DNA of 64,000 nt from DASXMT01 sp963755985 (GTDB lineage: Bacteria > Actinomycetota > Acidimicrobiia > Acidimicrobiales > RAAP-2). Under the pieces are notes generated by a model, which was not told the origin of the DNA, searched no databases, and saw only the letters and a list, made by a program, of their open reading frames with translations. The stretch covers positions 124,001 through 188,000 of the forward strand of contig CAVWLO010000004.1 in the NCBI GenBank assembly GCA_963755985.1, read 5' to 3'. Made by a program: the position numbers and the translations under genes. This document shows, piece by piece, positions 25,975-35,707 of the stretch (positions are counted from its first letter, which is position 1; each line of letters opens with the position of its first letter).

Positions 25975-26481
25975 CTCAGCTCCTCTGCGTCACGGATCCG
26001 AGTCGTCCGAGTCTCATGGGAATGCATTTGCTCCACGTGCTTGGGGACGTTTGCCAGATCGGCAGTGTCAACGGATCCTGACTACTCAAGAGGTTGCTTC
26101 TGACCCAAAGTGTTCCACGACCTCTCGAGGCAGTCAGGTCGCCCACTGCGCACGTCATAGCGGCGCGTCGGAGCTCCACTTCAGACTGCGTCCCATGTGT
26201 GGACCTGGGGCCGGGAATCACATCGGCCGGCGCAGGATTTCGCCGAGAACGGAGCCGCAACAACCGAACGGCCTCAAGCGCCGCGGGCTGGGCTGCCACG
26301 TACGGCGGCCCGCGGCCGACGGACTGGAACTCCGGGGAAAGACGGGGTCTGTCCATATCGGCCCCTGCAGATGGGAACCACGACTCCACGTATGCCGGGT
26401 CGGTCGATAGCGACGATGCATCCGGAGGGGGAAAGGTCCGCAGCGTGCGACCATGCCGAGTGGGCCGGTTACGGTGCCAGG
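25975..26481. other. Gene-free stretch between the sigma operon and mntP
   Basis: About 500 bp between divergent genes. Several open frames cross it but none has family resemblance or a credible ribosome-binding site. I looked for a manganese-responsive leader upstream of mntP and cannot recognise one by eye. Confidence 0.5.
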
Positions 26482-27024
26482 GTGGCCGCACTTCTCCTGG
26501 TTGCCATGTCGGTGGGGCTGGACAACTTCGCTGCCTCGACAGCTCTCGGTGTTTCGGGCGTGGACCGCAGGCTACGCCTTCGAGTGGCCCTCATCTTCGG
26601 GGTATTCGAAGGGGTCATGCCCATCATCGGCCTCTTGCTCGGTCGGTCACTGGCCCACGACTTGGGCAGCACGGCCAAACCGGCCACGGGCGCGCTGCTG
26701 GGCCTCGTCGGTTCCTATACCATCGTGATGGGACTGCTCCGTGATCGTGGTGAGGAGAAGAGCCCAAAACTGGGCGTCAAGCACCTCGTGCTCATCGGTG
26801 GGGTGCTGAGCATTGACAACCTCGTCATTGGCTTCGCCCTCGGCGCTTATCACGTTAACCTCGTAGTGGCTGCTGTCCTCATCGCCGTGGTCAGCGTTGC
26901 CCTCTCGCTGTTGGGCCTGGAGATCGGTGGACGGCTCGGGGCGAGGCTCGGGCGACGAAGCGAGCTGGTCGGTGGTGCTGTCCTCGTCCTCGTCGGGGTG
27001 GCCATCGGAGTCGGTCTGCTGTAG
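26482..27024 (+). CDS. mntP: MntP-type manganese efflux pump
   Basis: A 180-residue membrane protein with two homologous three-helix halves. The N-terminal half has AMSVGLDNFAASTALG and the C-terminal half GGVLSIDNLVIGFALG, the paired Asp-containing motifs of MntP/YtaF. The charged loop between them (RDRGEEKSPKLGVKH) is cytosolic. Members export Mn(II). The start is uncertain: GTG 26482 gives the usual family length, while ATG 26416 would add 22 residues. Confidence 0.87.
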   Translation: MAALLLVAMSVGLDNFAASTALGVSGVDRRLRLRVALIFGVFEGVMPIIGLLLGRSLAHDLGSTAKPATGALLGLVGSYTIVMGLLRDRGEEKSPKLGVKHLVLIGGVLSIDNLVIGFALGAYHVNLVVAAVLIAVVSVALSLLGLEIGGRLGARLGRRSELVGGAVLVLVGVAIGVGLL

Positions 27025-27136
27025 GGGGGTAAGGGGTCATACCCCGGATGACGCCGTGCTGGCCGTAGACGTCGAAACGTACCCTGATCCTGAGGGACGA
27101 AGGTGATCGGTGGACCCACCCAGGCTCAGCTCGTCT

Positions 27137-27505
27137 TTAGGACGAGCGGGCAACGATCCGACAGGGGACCAGGGTCTTCTCGTTCACGTGGTAGCTCACA
27201 CAGATTCGGTGGTACCCGTCTGCCACCCACAGTGGAACACCCTCGATCAACAACACAGGGGACAGCTTCTTGCCGAACTTGATCTTCTCGAGATCGGCGG
27301 CAACCTCTGAATCGTCTGTACCCAGCAGGGGCAGACCGGATGCCCGCAGAATGTCCTTAGCCGCATGGTGCCTGAGCGTTTGTTGTTTGCTCAGGGCTTT
27401 GGTCAACTTGGCGGCCTTGTCCGCTCCGACCAGCAGAGAAAGATAGGACTTAGCCGCTGGCAGGTCTTGGGCCTCCGGCTCATCCTTCCAATGTTCCCCT
27501 GGCAC
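27137..27505 (-). CDS. Conserved ParB-nuclease-like small protein
   Basis: A 122-residue cytosolic protein. The segment SPVLLIEGVPLWVADGYHRICVSYHVNE resembles the ParB/sulfiredoxin fold signature, in which a short loop is followed by D-G-x-H-R. This match is to the fold only; no partitioning role is implied. The GTG start at 27505 is supported by GAGGAGGG about 7 nt upstream. It is encoded alone. Function unknown. Confidence 0.75.
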   Translation of the reverse strand: MPGEHWKDEPEAQDLPAAKSYLSLLVGADKAAKLTKALSKQQTLRHHAAKDILRASGLPLLGTDDSEVAADLEKIKFGKKLSPVLLIEGVPLWVADGYHRICVSYHVNEKTLVPCRIVARSS

Positions 27506-27645
27506 GATCGCACCCTCCTCACATCGAAACCGTGGGCGGACCCTGCAGCATCCCGCGTGCAGCCGCCTCGGACTTCCGATGCCCGGTTGGGCTCGCTCTC
27601 AAACAAGGGTTGCGCGGGAGCGTTGTTCCACTCACGCCCTCCTCC

Positions 27646-27684
27646 AGATATCGGTGACCACTCCTGTCGATATCGGTGACCACT
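27646..27684. promoter_or_regulatory. Paired GATATCGGTGACCACT repeats upstream of the DUF1003-like gene
   Basis: GATATCGGTGACCACT occurs twice with a 22-bp period, about two helical turns, and ends some 60 bp before the start at 27748. The spacing on one DNA face suggests a tandem operator (inference). Confidence 0.5.
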
Positions 27685-27747
27685 TCATGAAGGCATGATG
27701 GGTTGCAGCCGGGCGCTCAACTCACACGTGCACTAAGGAGTCCTTCG

Positions 27748-28224
27748 ATGACCGACCATGCAATCTACGACTACGTTCCCCACCACCGAACCAAGGCAAA
27801 GCTCGAGGGAGCGCCTCATCTGGTAAAGGTTGCCGATCAACTCCCCAGGGCGAGCACCATGGACCGGTTCAATGCGTGGTTTGCCGTCAAGGTGACGAAC
27901 GGAGTGGGCACCATGTGGTGTGCTTACGCCTTTGCCGCCCTGGCGCTGATCAGCCTGCCCCAGGCCATTAACTCCCACAGCGCGGTCACGCTCGTCTCCT
28001 GGGTGTCCCAGACCTTCTTGCAGTTAGTGCTGTTGTCCGTCATTATCGTCGGTCAGAACGTACTGGCCGCCGCCGCTGACAAGCGCTCCGAGGCCACCTA
28101 TAACGATGCCGATGCCGTGCTCCACGAGGCAGTCAAGATTCAAGAACACTTGCTGGCTCAGGATCAGGTGCTCGGCGAACTGACCGACCAGTTGGCGAGG
28201 GTCGAGGCGCGATCGGCTTCGTAA
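27748..28224 (+). CDS. Two-helix membrane protein resembling DUF1003
   Basis: A 158-residue protein with two membrane segments: GTMWCAYAFAALALISLPQAI, and LVSWVSQTFLQLVLLSVIIVGQNVLAAAA. The second ends in the polar QN motif seen in DUF1003 proteins, followed by a cytosolic helical tail (IQEHLLAQDQVLGELTDQL) that may be a short coiled coil. ATG 27748 follows AAGGAG. Function of the family is unknown. Confidence 0.8.
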   Translation: MTDHAIYDYVPHHRTKAKLEGAPHLVKVADQLPRASTMDRFNAWFAVKVTNGVGTMWCAYAFAALALISLPQAINSHSAVTLVSWVSQTFLQLVLLSVIIVGQNVLAAAADKRSEATYNDADAVLHEAVKIQEHLLAQDQVLGELTDQLARVEARSAS

Positions 28225-28342
28225 CTTCGAACCCACCGTACGCAAGCGTCGGGGCGATTGGTGCGAACGTGGCCGTCGAGCAACATCGACTACGCCCTCG
28301 AGACCGAGATATCCGTGATTCGAAGGAAGGCTGCAGCAACAC

Positions 28343-29113
28343 TCAGCGCCGTCGATACCGAAGGAAAAGGTAGTTGTCGGCCTCGAGCACGTTGCACAGC
28401 TCGAGTGACGTCGACACTTCGGCCCCGCCGCCGCCAAGAATGCGCCTGGCCTCTCCGCCCACCAAGACTGGTGACACCGAGAGGCACACCTCGTCAAGCA
28501 AGTCATCGGCCGCCAGTTCGGCGGCGATCCCCGGGCCGCCCTCGGCCAGCACATTCTCATAGCCGAGTTCGCCAAGTTGGCGGACGGCGGCGGCGAGGTC
28601 GACGCCGCTCTTGCCGGGTTTGTCGGCCGTGATCACGTGGGCGACCTCGGCAGCTCTGTCGCGACCGGTGGCCGCGGCCGACGTCGTCGTGACCACGATC
28701 GGACGCTGTTCCGCCTCGGTGAAGAAGGGCGAGCCCCAGTCGAACCGAGGGGCACGCGTGACCACGGCAATGGGGGGCACCGGCGCACCGCCCCACTGGC
28801 GGCGCATGTCCCGCGCCTCATCGCCAAGGCGAGCTGGGCCATACCCCTCCGCCACCATGGTGGTGGAACCGACGAGGATCACGTCGGCCAGGGACCGCAA
28901 TGCGGCAAACACGGCCTTGTCGGCCGGGCCACCGAGCGACCCGGACTTTCCGGCGATCGAGGCAGCGCCGTCGACGCTGGCGATCATATTGAGGCGGACA
29001 CCGGGACGGTCGCCGACCCGGCCGAGCCGGCCATAGGCGTCGACGGGGTCGACCTCACCCGGGTCGGGAAACACTTGGCGCACGTCACCAAGCCTCGCTC
29101 CGGGCGTCACCAT
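28343..29113 (-). CDS. RibD C-terminal/dihydrofolate-reductase-like reductase
   Basis: A 256-residue protein with the RibD_C fold: VRLNMIASVDGAASIAGKSG (N-terminal strand and Asp), ADVILVGSTTMVAEGYGP, and ENVLAEGGPGIAAELAADDLLDEVCLSVSPVLVGG (NADPH-binding and C-terminal core). In actinobacteria this group is annotated as a pyrimidine reductase family; riboflavin-pathway activity is possible but there is no rib gene nearby. It starts at ATG 29113. Confidence 0.88.
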   Translation of the reverse strand: MVTPGARLGDVRQVFPDPGEVDPVDAYGRLGRVGDRPGVRLNMIASVDGAASIAGKSGSLGGPADKAVFAALRSLADVILVGSTTMVAEGYGPARLGDEARDMRRQWGGAPVPPIAVVTRAPRFDWGSPFFTEAEQRPIVVTTTSAAATGRDRAAEVAHVITADKPGKSGVDLAAAVRQLGELGYENVLAEGGPGIAAELAADDLLDEVCLSVSPVLVGGEARRILGGGGAEVSTSLELCNVLEADNYLFLRYRRR

Positions 29114-29301
29114 CGACGCCCGGCGAGAACGGCGAGGTCCGCCAGTCGAGTGAGGCGCGGAGATACACCTTTCGAGGTGATGCGCTCCGGAATCGGCAGC
29201 GGTTTCGGGAGGCCGAGCCCCCTCGCCAGGGGGCCGCTACCGGTGCGACCGCTGCCGTCGGTGTGCCCGCCACCGGCTGGGTCACCAGCCGCCGGCGCCG
29301 A

Positions 29302-29757
29302 TCACGAATACTGCCAGCTCGGCGAGGGCTGCTTCCCAGCGGGCCACTCCATGCACTGCACGTCGAACCAGATCGGCAAGAGGTGCTTCACGTAGAAGGC
29401 GTGCACGGTGACCGTCGGATAAACGAGGTCCTCGTACTCCTTGATCCGAAGGCGCTGGTCCTTTTCCTGGAACCGCTTGCATTCGGCCAGGACCGAGTCG
29501 ACCTCGTCGCGGGTGTCCATCAGAAGACCGAGGTGGTCGTAGCCGGGGGACGACATCGGGTCCTTGCCTTCTGCCAACAGGATGAACTGGCCCGGATCGG
29601 GCTGGAGCAGGTGGCAGGACTGCCCAACCACCTCAGTATCCAGCGCGTTCCAGCCGAGCACGTCGCAGTAGAAGGCGTCCACCTCGTCGCGGAACTCCTT
29701 GGTGAGGGTTCCCGCTGCGAACGACAGCTCCATGTGGTTGAACCGCATCTTGGTCAT
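29302..29757 (-). CDS. VOC-superfamily (glyoxalase/dioxygenase-fold) protein
   Basis: A 151-residue protein of the vicinal-oxygen-chelate fold. MRFNHMELSFAAGTLTKEFRDEVDAFYCDVLGWNALD is the N-terminal beta-alpha-beta unit with a metal-ligand His. SPGYDHLGLLMDTRDEVDSVLAECKRF is the second unit with another His, and AFYVKHLLPIWFDVQCMEW is the closing strand. GGAGGAGTGAACC precedes ATG 29757. Function unknown. Confidence 0.85.
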   Translation of the reverse strand: MTKMRFNHMELSFAAGTLTKEFRDEVDAFYCDVLGWNALDTEVVGQSCHLLQPDPGQFILLAEGKDPMSSPGYDHLGLLMDTRDEVDSVLAECKRFQEKDQRLRIKEYEDLVYPTVTVHAFYVKHLLPIWFDVQCMEWPAGKQPSPSWQYS

Positions 29758-30488
29758 GGTTCACTCCTCCTTTATGCCCGGCTTGGCGGCTCTCGATCCA
29801 CCATGGGTCTGGTGGTCCTTCGAGACCAGATCGTCGGTTCTCGCATGTTGGCACAGGCCCAGAAGCCCAGCACAGATATCTCTATCACTCCCTGACTCAG
29901 AAAGATGTCCCTCAGTCGGCTCACGGGGTGGGGTCCCCCGACCATCTGGCCTCGAGTCCGGCGACCTCGATGAGCTCGGCACGCGGTGTGACCGGCATCC
30001 TCGTGCTCAGCAGGCGACCAGCTGATCCACGCCCCGCTTGTCCAGTCGATGACTGTTGAAAGTCGACCACTGTTGATGACCGCCGAAGCGGAGAATGGCT
30101 ATGTGTGGCCCTATTGGCCCAACGAAACGCTCCCTCTCCGTCTGGCCGGTTGCCCAGCGCAACGCACGACCTCGACGCTCGGGACGGTAGCTCGCGCCCG
30201 GCATGACCCCACCGTGCATCCACCGCCAGCCGCGATAGCAGTTGCAAAGCGAACGGTGTTCGGTTACTGTGACCGGATGCTCGCACTCATACGCCACCTG
30301 CTGGAGTTCTACAGCTACATCTTCCATGCACTCCAAGGGCTCGGGTAGCGTTTGACATTCCGCACATGATGTCCTAAAGGACATCCAGCACTCGCTTGTG
30401 AGCATCCGTCTCGCTTGTGGGCACACGCCGAGCAGCGGCACAACCGTCTCGATCGTGCCCCTCACCAGACAGGATCCTTTCCGGTGGC
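29758..30488. other. Gene-free stretch beyond the pilus operon
   Basis: About 730 bp without a supported gene. A long open frame from the pilus-associated LysM-BTAD gene crosses part of it (down to 30007), but only because of a frameshift upstream; that tail has no family character. A small perfect inverted repeat lies at 30368-30385. Confidence 0.6.
30368..30385. promoter_or_regulatory. Perfect inverted repeat GATGTCCT-AA-AGGACATC
   Basis: Two 8-bp arms with a 2-nt centre, about 100 bp past the stop of the LysM-BTAD gene. The loop is too short for a normal terminator, so a protein-binding dyad is more likely. Confidence 0.45.
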
Positions 30489-33400
30489 CTAGCGCGGGGC
30501 GGGAGCGAACGTCCGACGTCGTGTCAGCGACCGGTAGAGGTCGGTGGTCTCGGGGTGGACCGAGTCGAACGGCTCCACGTCGTCGGCTACGAGGTGCAAC
30601 AGCTCGGACATAACTGCTTCCACACCGGCTGGATTGCCGCCCAAGTCGGCAGCTCGGAGCAGCATGCGATAGAGACGCTCGTCGTATGGGCTGACCAGTA
30701 GACCTCTGCGGGATGCCCACTCTGCACCGGCCGGGTCGGCTGCAGCAAGGCAATGCGAGGCCAACCGGGTGGCGACGTCGACGACCGAAGCCTCGATGGC
30801 AGCCGATAACCCTTCGAGAATGGGCCAGTCTGAGGCGCGGCAGACCGTCAAAAGGACGGCCTCGCACCAGCTCCATTGCCGCCCTCCAGCGTCCCGGCTC
30901 GTGGGTGTCGGCCAGCCTGACAAAGCGGTCCCAGTCCGTACCAACCGTATAGGCCAACTCAAGACGTCCGTGACCCTTGGGAAGGTGGTCGCGTCCGTCC
31001 TGAGCCTGTCCGAGCGACCTCCGGGCCACTGATGCCGTCGAATGCAGACTCGACGGCGCCATCAGCCGGTCCGGCCACAACGCCGTGGCCCATGTGTCGT
31101 TGGAAGCGCCACCAGGGTGCATGGCCAGGTAGACGACAAGCTCCTTTGCCCACGCTCTCGTGAACTGGCGAGCATTGCCGTGGACCTCAACAGGGCCGAG
31201 CACGGCCACCTTCACCTCGACCTCTGTCTCCGTTTCAGACAATGGGCCGCTTTCGGCCAATGGGCCGGCTCTGGCCAATGGGCCGGTTCTGGTTATCGGA
31301 TCGGTTCTGGCCGGATTCTCGACCTCCATCTCCATCTCGGCGTCCGCAGCTCCCGCCCTCACCTCCATCTCCGCCTCAGGGAGGTCGAAGGTGGACCGCT
31401 CCTCAGGCCCTCCCAACTCCGCAGCTGATACCCGTGGGAGTGGTGCGGTGATGGACTCGTACGGCTCCTGTGACGCGGGGACCGACGAAAGATCTGCTGC
31501 AGTCATGACTAAGCCTCCGAGACCTTCGAGCTCCGACGACTCGACCCGTTGCGGCCAGACGACAGTGCCCAGCACATCGAGCGGCGACGACAGTCCTACT
31601 CCCTCCAACTTGAGGCAATGCCGAGCGCCCTCTCTGGCCCCGCACGTGACAACGGCAATGCCGGTCCGGGCGTCACCGACCGCTTCGACCAGGGCGCTGG
31701 CTACCCCCGTGTCCGTGGACGGGCCGCACAGGACCACCAGTGCGTCCCAGGTATCGGAAACCGCCGCCATACGAGCCTCGGCGAATGATCGGTAGCCGGC
31801 GGTATGCAGGAGTGACCGTCCGTCCCGTCCCCGGAGTCTCAGCTCATCGACGAGTGAATGCGCATCCGGCAGGACCCGCACCCGCTCAAACCTGGACAGC
31901 TCCTGTCCAAATCCGGCCAGCACCAAGTCGAACTGATCAGCCCAGAAAGACGTGGCCAACTCCACGGCCAGCGCCCGTAGCAACCCTTCGCAGGCCATCG
32001 CATCGCCGGAGACCGTTAACGAGCCCAAGGCCTCGAGGTTCACTAAGCACGGCCCAACATCGGACTGACCAACGGTCACCAGTGCCGGACAGGGCGCTTC
32101 GGCATCCCGGTCATCCCTGGCGACGTTCGGTCCGCGCCGGATCAAGAGCCTCCGGGGGACGAACCAGGAGCGTCCCCCCGACCGCACTTCGAACGGATCG
32201 GGGACGACTCCCGCCCACCCGTCGTCATCGGGGATCAGTTCGATGTCATCAGGGTGGACTTGCACCCCCACCATCACCGGACCCCCTTCCGAGGCCACGG
32301 AAGCGAAAAACCTGAGGGCGGCGTCCACGGCATAGGGGGCCAATGGGTCGTCACTGATTCGCAGGCGGCGTTCCAAACTCGATAGCGGTGCTCGGGGAAG
32401 GCGAATGTGCTCACCCACCCGCCGATGTCGCTGTTGGGCGCGACGCATCCGATCGATGACCCCCACCAACCCGGCGCCGAGTAGCCCGGCGCCGATCGGA
32501 GACAGTGGGAAGCCGCGCCGACCGTTCGCCTGGCCATTGGGCGCGCTGGCGGTCGGGTGGGACTGTGCCGATGTCGATTGTCTGGAGTTCGAGGGAGCCA
32601 AGGCCCTCGACGGAGCCGGAGCGGCCGAAAGAATCGGCGCCGACGGCTCGTCGCGCCGAACTGCTCCCTCTTGATCCGCCCGGGCTTGTTCTGTCCGGGC
32701 TTGTTCTGTCCGGGCTTGTTCTGTCCGGGCTTGTTCTGTCCGGGTTTGCTCTGGCCGCAGGGTTTGCTCTGGCCCCGATTGACCCGCCCGACTCGGGGCG
32801 GAGACCGGGGCCTGCCTTCGTGTGCCCGTCGGTGACGGCGTCCTGACGCGTCCATCCGGTGGCGGCACAACAGGCAGCGTTGGCTTCGCTGCCGACACCG
32901 ACGCACCGGCCGGGGACAATGCCGTCTGCGCTGGTGCAGTCGGCGCGGCGGTGTCGGGCGCTGGTGCAGTCGGCGCGGCGGGGTCGGGCGCTGGTGCAGT
33001 CGGCGCGGCGGGGTCGGGCGCTGGTGCAGTCGGCGCGGCGGGGTCGGGCGCTGGTGCAGTCGGCGCGGCGGGGTCGGGCGCTGGTGCAGTCGGCGCGGCG
33101 GGGTCGGGCGCTGGTGCAGTCGGCGCCGTCGGGATAGGGGTGGAAGGGGGTGGGATCGGCGCGGCGGCAGCGGAGTCGGCTACCGCCCCATCGGCAGGCA
33201 GGAGCAACACCCATCCGGGATCGATCCAATGCGCGTCGGTCAGCGCTCCGCCGTCGGGTTGTTGGCGATCGTAGTTCGCCTGGGCGATCTCGGGCCACCT
33301 GAGCGGAGATCCGAGTTGCGTCGCGGCGATTGACCACAGCGTGTCGTGCGGCTGCACGACGTAGGTCCTGATGGTGGGTGCCGAAATGGGCCCGACCTGG

Positions 33401-34188
33401 TCCGTCAGCTTGGCGGATTGCCCTTGGGCCTGCGGCACCGGCTCGGCTGCCGCCCCTCCAAACCGGCCGGGTGGCTGCACCCCCGAGGGCGGGCCGGCCA
33501 TGCTGCTCGTCGGAAAGGAGCCATTGAGTTGTGACACGCCGGGTCGTGAGGGTGAAGAAGCGCTGGGTCGAGGACTATCCCGGGGAGGGACGGTGTGCGC
33601 CGAGCGGGCGGAAGATCGGTCCGCCCGGCCGGCAATCGCACCCGGGGCCGCGGTTCCAGGAACCGGCGCCGTCGGTCGAGACTTGCCTCGCTTCGAGCCA
33701 ACCGGCGACTGACGCCTGGTCATGCTCGTCGGCGAGGTGCTCGACGCCACCGCTACGGACACCCGGGTGTTGGCATGGGTCGCGGGCCTGGGCACGCGCT
33801 GAGCCACCATGAACGCCAAGGTGGTACCCACCAGGCAGGCAGCCACCGCCTGCATGGTCCGACTCCCCGGAACCCGAACCGGAGCCCGACCCGAGCTCCA
33901 CGAGACCATCTCGACGACCACACAGATGCTCAACCACAGCCAGGCGATCCAGGCCAGCGCAAACGCGGCATGCACGATCCAGGTGTCCGCCACCGGCTTG
34001 TCGAGCAGCTGACGGAGGGACATGTCCACTCGAATGGCATGGACCAGGCCATGCGGGAGTGGCGAACCTCCCACGAGTACCAACATGACAGGGACACCCA
34101 CTGCGACTAGCAGGAGCGCTGATCCTGAAAGTATGCCTTGCACCACCTGTTGGCCCCTGGGAACTGCGGGCACGATTCCTCGACTCAA
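30489..34188 (-). CDS. Membrane LysM-BTAD (SARP-like) protein at the end of the Tad operon, frameshifted
   Basis: About 1,233 codons. Order: membrane helices near residues 19-41, 74-95 and 113-130; a LysM domain near 275-333 (TYVVQPHDTLWSIAATQLGS); a long Pro/Ala/Thr region with AAPTAPAPDP and EQART repeats; a fourth helix near 560 (GAGLLGAGLVGVIDRM); a cytosolic region; then an OmpR-like winged helix (VAVLGPVEVHGNARQF) and a BTAD helical domain (DPAGAEWASRRGLLVSPYDERLYRMLLRAAD). After RGRPFDGL the frame breaks at CTGCCGCG (plus 30836-30843); dropping one C joins it to RASDWPILEGLSAAIEASV, ending at 30489. The TTG start directly follows the upstream stop and has AAGGAGG. Related proteins end Tad loci in other actinobacteria. 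Confidence 0.8.
32684..32750. repeat. 15-bp tandem repeat encoding EQART
   Basis: About four to five copies of CTTGTTCTGTCCGGG within the LysM-BTAD gene, in frame, encoding EQART pentapeptides on the minus strand. Confidence 0.9.
32930..33125. repeat. 30-bp tandem repeat encoding AAPTAPAPDP
   Basis: Six to seven almost perfect copies of a 30-bp unit containing CAGTCGGCGCGGCGGGGTCG, in frame within the LysM-BTAD gene. They encode Pro/Ala-rich decapeptides just after the LysM domain, likely a flexible spacer through the cell wall. Confidence 0.92.
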
Positions 34189-34785
34189 CTATTCCTCCTT
34201 CGTCACGCCGTGCACGTCAATGGCGCGTGCAGACGCCGAAACGGGCAGGGTGCCGATCCCGACCATCCCGAGGATGTCGGTGGGTACCCGATACTGGATG
34301 CTTACCTCGACGGAATTGCCGACCACAGTGGCTGTCCCAGGGTGTCCGGCCGCCACCGTGTAGGCCACGGCATCCGCCACCGCGGTCTGCGAATCGATCC
34401 GGACGGCTCCGGCCCGGAGCGCGCTCACGGACAGTGCTGCCGCACCGGAACGAGCTGCCTGTTCGGCCTCGTCCTGGGCCGCCTGTTGCGCACTCATGGC
34501 ACGGCCGCCGTCGAGCACCAGACCAGCCAGGACGAAGAGGGCCACGGCCAGGAGCGCCACGAAGACCGTGACCCCGCCCGCCTCGTCGGGCTTCCCAGCC
34601 ACTTCGAATCCCTCGGCTCGCCCTTCCGGTCCCTCGGCTCGCCCTTCCGGTCCCTCGGCTCGCCCTTCCGGTCCCTCGGCTCGCCCTTCCGGTCCCTCGG
34701 CTCGCCGTTCCAGTCCCTCAGCTCGGCCGCCGGCCCCTTCGGCTGGGCCCCCACCACCCTGATTGTTCTGCAGGCAGCAGCTCAT
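34189..34785 (-). CDS. TadG/TadE-like pilus-assembly membrane protein
   Basis: A 198-residue protein with a cytosolic N-terminus of five or so EGPEGRA heptapeptides, then one membrane helix (GGVTVFVALLAVALFVLAGLVLDGGRAM) preceded by DEAG, as in TadE/TadG pseudopilins, and an extracytoplasmic domain (AQQAAQDEAEQAARSGAAAL). The start at ATG 34785 overlaps the previous stop by four bases (ATGA). It is part of the Tad operon. Confidence 0.85.
   Translation of the reverse strand: MSCCLQNNQGGGGPAEGAGGRAEGLERRAEGPEGRAEGPEGRAEGPEGRAEGPEGRAEGFEVAGKPDEAGGVTVFVALLAVALFVLAGLVLDGGRAMSAQQAAQDEAEQAARSGAAALSVSALRAGAVRIDSQTAVADAVAYTVAAGHPGTATVVGNSVEVSIQYRVPTDILGMVGIGTLPVSASARAIDVHGVTKEE
34597..34725. repeat. 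21-bp tandem repeat encoding EGPEGRA
   Basis: About five copies of a 21-bp unit containing GGCTCGCCCTTCCGGTCCC in the 5' part of the TadG-like gene. The reading frame is kept. Confidence 0.92.
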
Positions 34786-35321
34786 GGGATCGACCGGTAG
34801 GGATCGAGTGGTGCGGTCGATGAAGCTTGTACGGTCGTCGAACCCGGGAGTCCGGGAACAAGCAGATCGGAAAGCTGCACGTGGCACGTCACCTGGACCA
34901 CGACGTAGCCGCCGGGGACGAAGTGGGACACGTTGACATTGACCTGAGGGTTCTCGCAGGTGTGGGCGCTCGCCAGGATTCCGGTCGAGGCCGCCGCCAG
35001 CGCGTCTTGTTGCGCACTGTCGGCGTTGGACCCAACCGCGGCCGCCTGGGCTCCGGCCTGTGCGGCTTCGACGACCTGCTGGCGGGCTTGGGTGAACCGC
35101 CCGAAGGCCAACGTCGCCAGCGCGAACACCAGGATCACCGGAGCAAGCACCACCAGCTCGACGGTGAGACTGCCACTGTCACCGCACTTTTGAGCGCCAT
35201 GCGTCGGCTTGGCGTCAGGGGCACCGACGCCCTCCCGGATCCTGGTGACCTGATCGGCGCCGAGGCATTCCTTGGTCCTCATGGCCTCGCGGAACCCGGC
35301 AATGCCAATGGCATGTCTCAT
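34782..35321 (-). CDS. TadE-family pseudopilin
   Basis: A 179-residue protein. A hydrophilic N-terminus is followed by SGSLTVELVVLAPVILVFALATLAFGRF, the TadE signature: a Glu at the fifth position of the mature hydrophobic segment, as in prepilin-peptidase substrates. After it comes ARQQVVEAAQAGAQAAAVGS. Two Cys in the C-terminal domain (AHTCENP, QVTCHVQ) may form a disulfide. It overlaps both neighbours by ATGA. Confidence 0.85.
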   Translation of the reverse strand: MRHAIGIAGFREAMRTKECLGADQVTRIREGVGAPDAKPTHGAQKCGDSGSLTVELVVLAPVILVFALATLAFGRFTQARQQVVEAAQAGAQAAAVGSNADSAQQDALAAASTGILASAHTCENPQVNVNVSHFVPGGYVVVQVTCHVQLSDLLVPGLPGSTTVQASSTAPLDPYRSIP

Positions 35322-35707
35322 TGGTTGGCTCGGAATTCTTGGATCGTTCCGGTCTGAGTGGCCGAGACCGAGAAGTGAATCCCAGGAATGATCGACACGG
35401 CATTCGCCGTCACCGTGACCTTCACCTGGTCGCCGGGAAGCCTCGACACCTCGACGGCCGGTCCGATCACGTTCGCTTGAGACGCTTGCAGCACTTCGTG
35501 AGCGCGCGTCTCACCCTGTTGCATTCCGCCACCGTACGAACGGGCAGAGGCATCTCCCTCTGATGCGGCCGTGTGCACGACCTGGGAAGCATGCGACCAT
35601 AAGGCGAACTGCACCGTCACGAGCAACACCACCATGGCGATCGGGATAATCAGCACCGCCTCGACGGTGGCCGAACCACGCTCGTCCAGTCGAGGGAGAC
35701 GCCGCAT
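35318..35707 (-). CDS. TadE-family pseudopilin
   Basis: A 129-residue protein: MRRLPRLDERGSATVEAVLIIPIAMVVLLVTVQFALW has the G-x4-E prepilin-like cleavage context and one membrane helix, then VVHTAASEGDASARSYGG. It is the first of three TadE/G-like genes that follow the pilin gene. ATG 35707 overlaps the pilin stop by one base (TGATG), and its own stop overlaps the next start. Confidence 0.86.
   Translation of the reverse strand: MRRLPRLDERGSATVEAVLIIPIAMVVLLVTVQFALWSHASQVVHTAASEGDASARSYGGGMQQGETRAHEVLQASQANVIGPAVEVSRLPGDQVKVTVTANAVSIIPGIHFSVSATQTGTIQEFRANQ

Noticed and set aside
26103..26481. A yybP-ykoY type manganese riboswitch upstream of mntP
   Set aside because: No recognisable conserved loop sequences were seen by eye; an Infernal search would be needed.
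30007..30488. Open frame continuing the LysM-BTAD gene to 30007
   Set aside because: The frame after 30840 has no family character, while another frame carries the expected BTAD sequence ending at 30489. The longer reading results from the frameshift.
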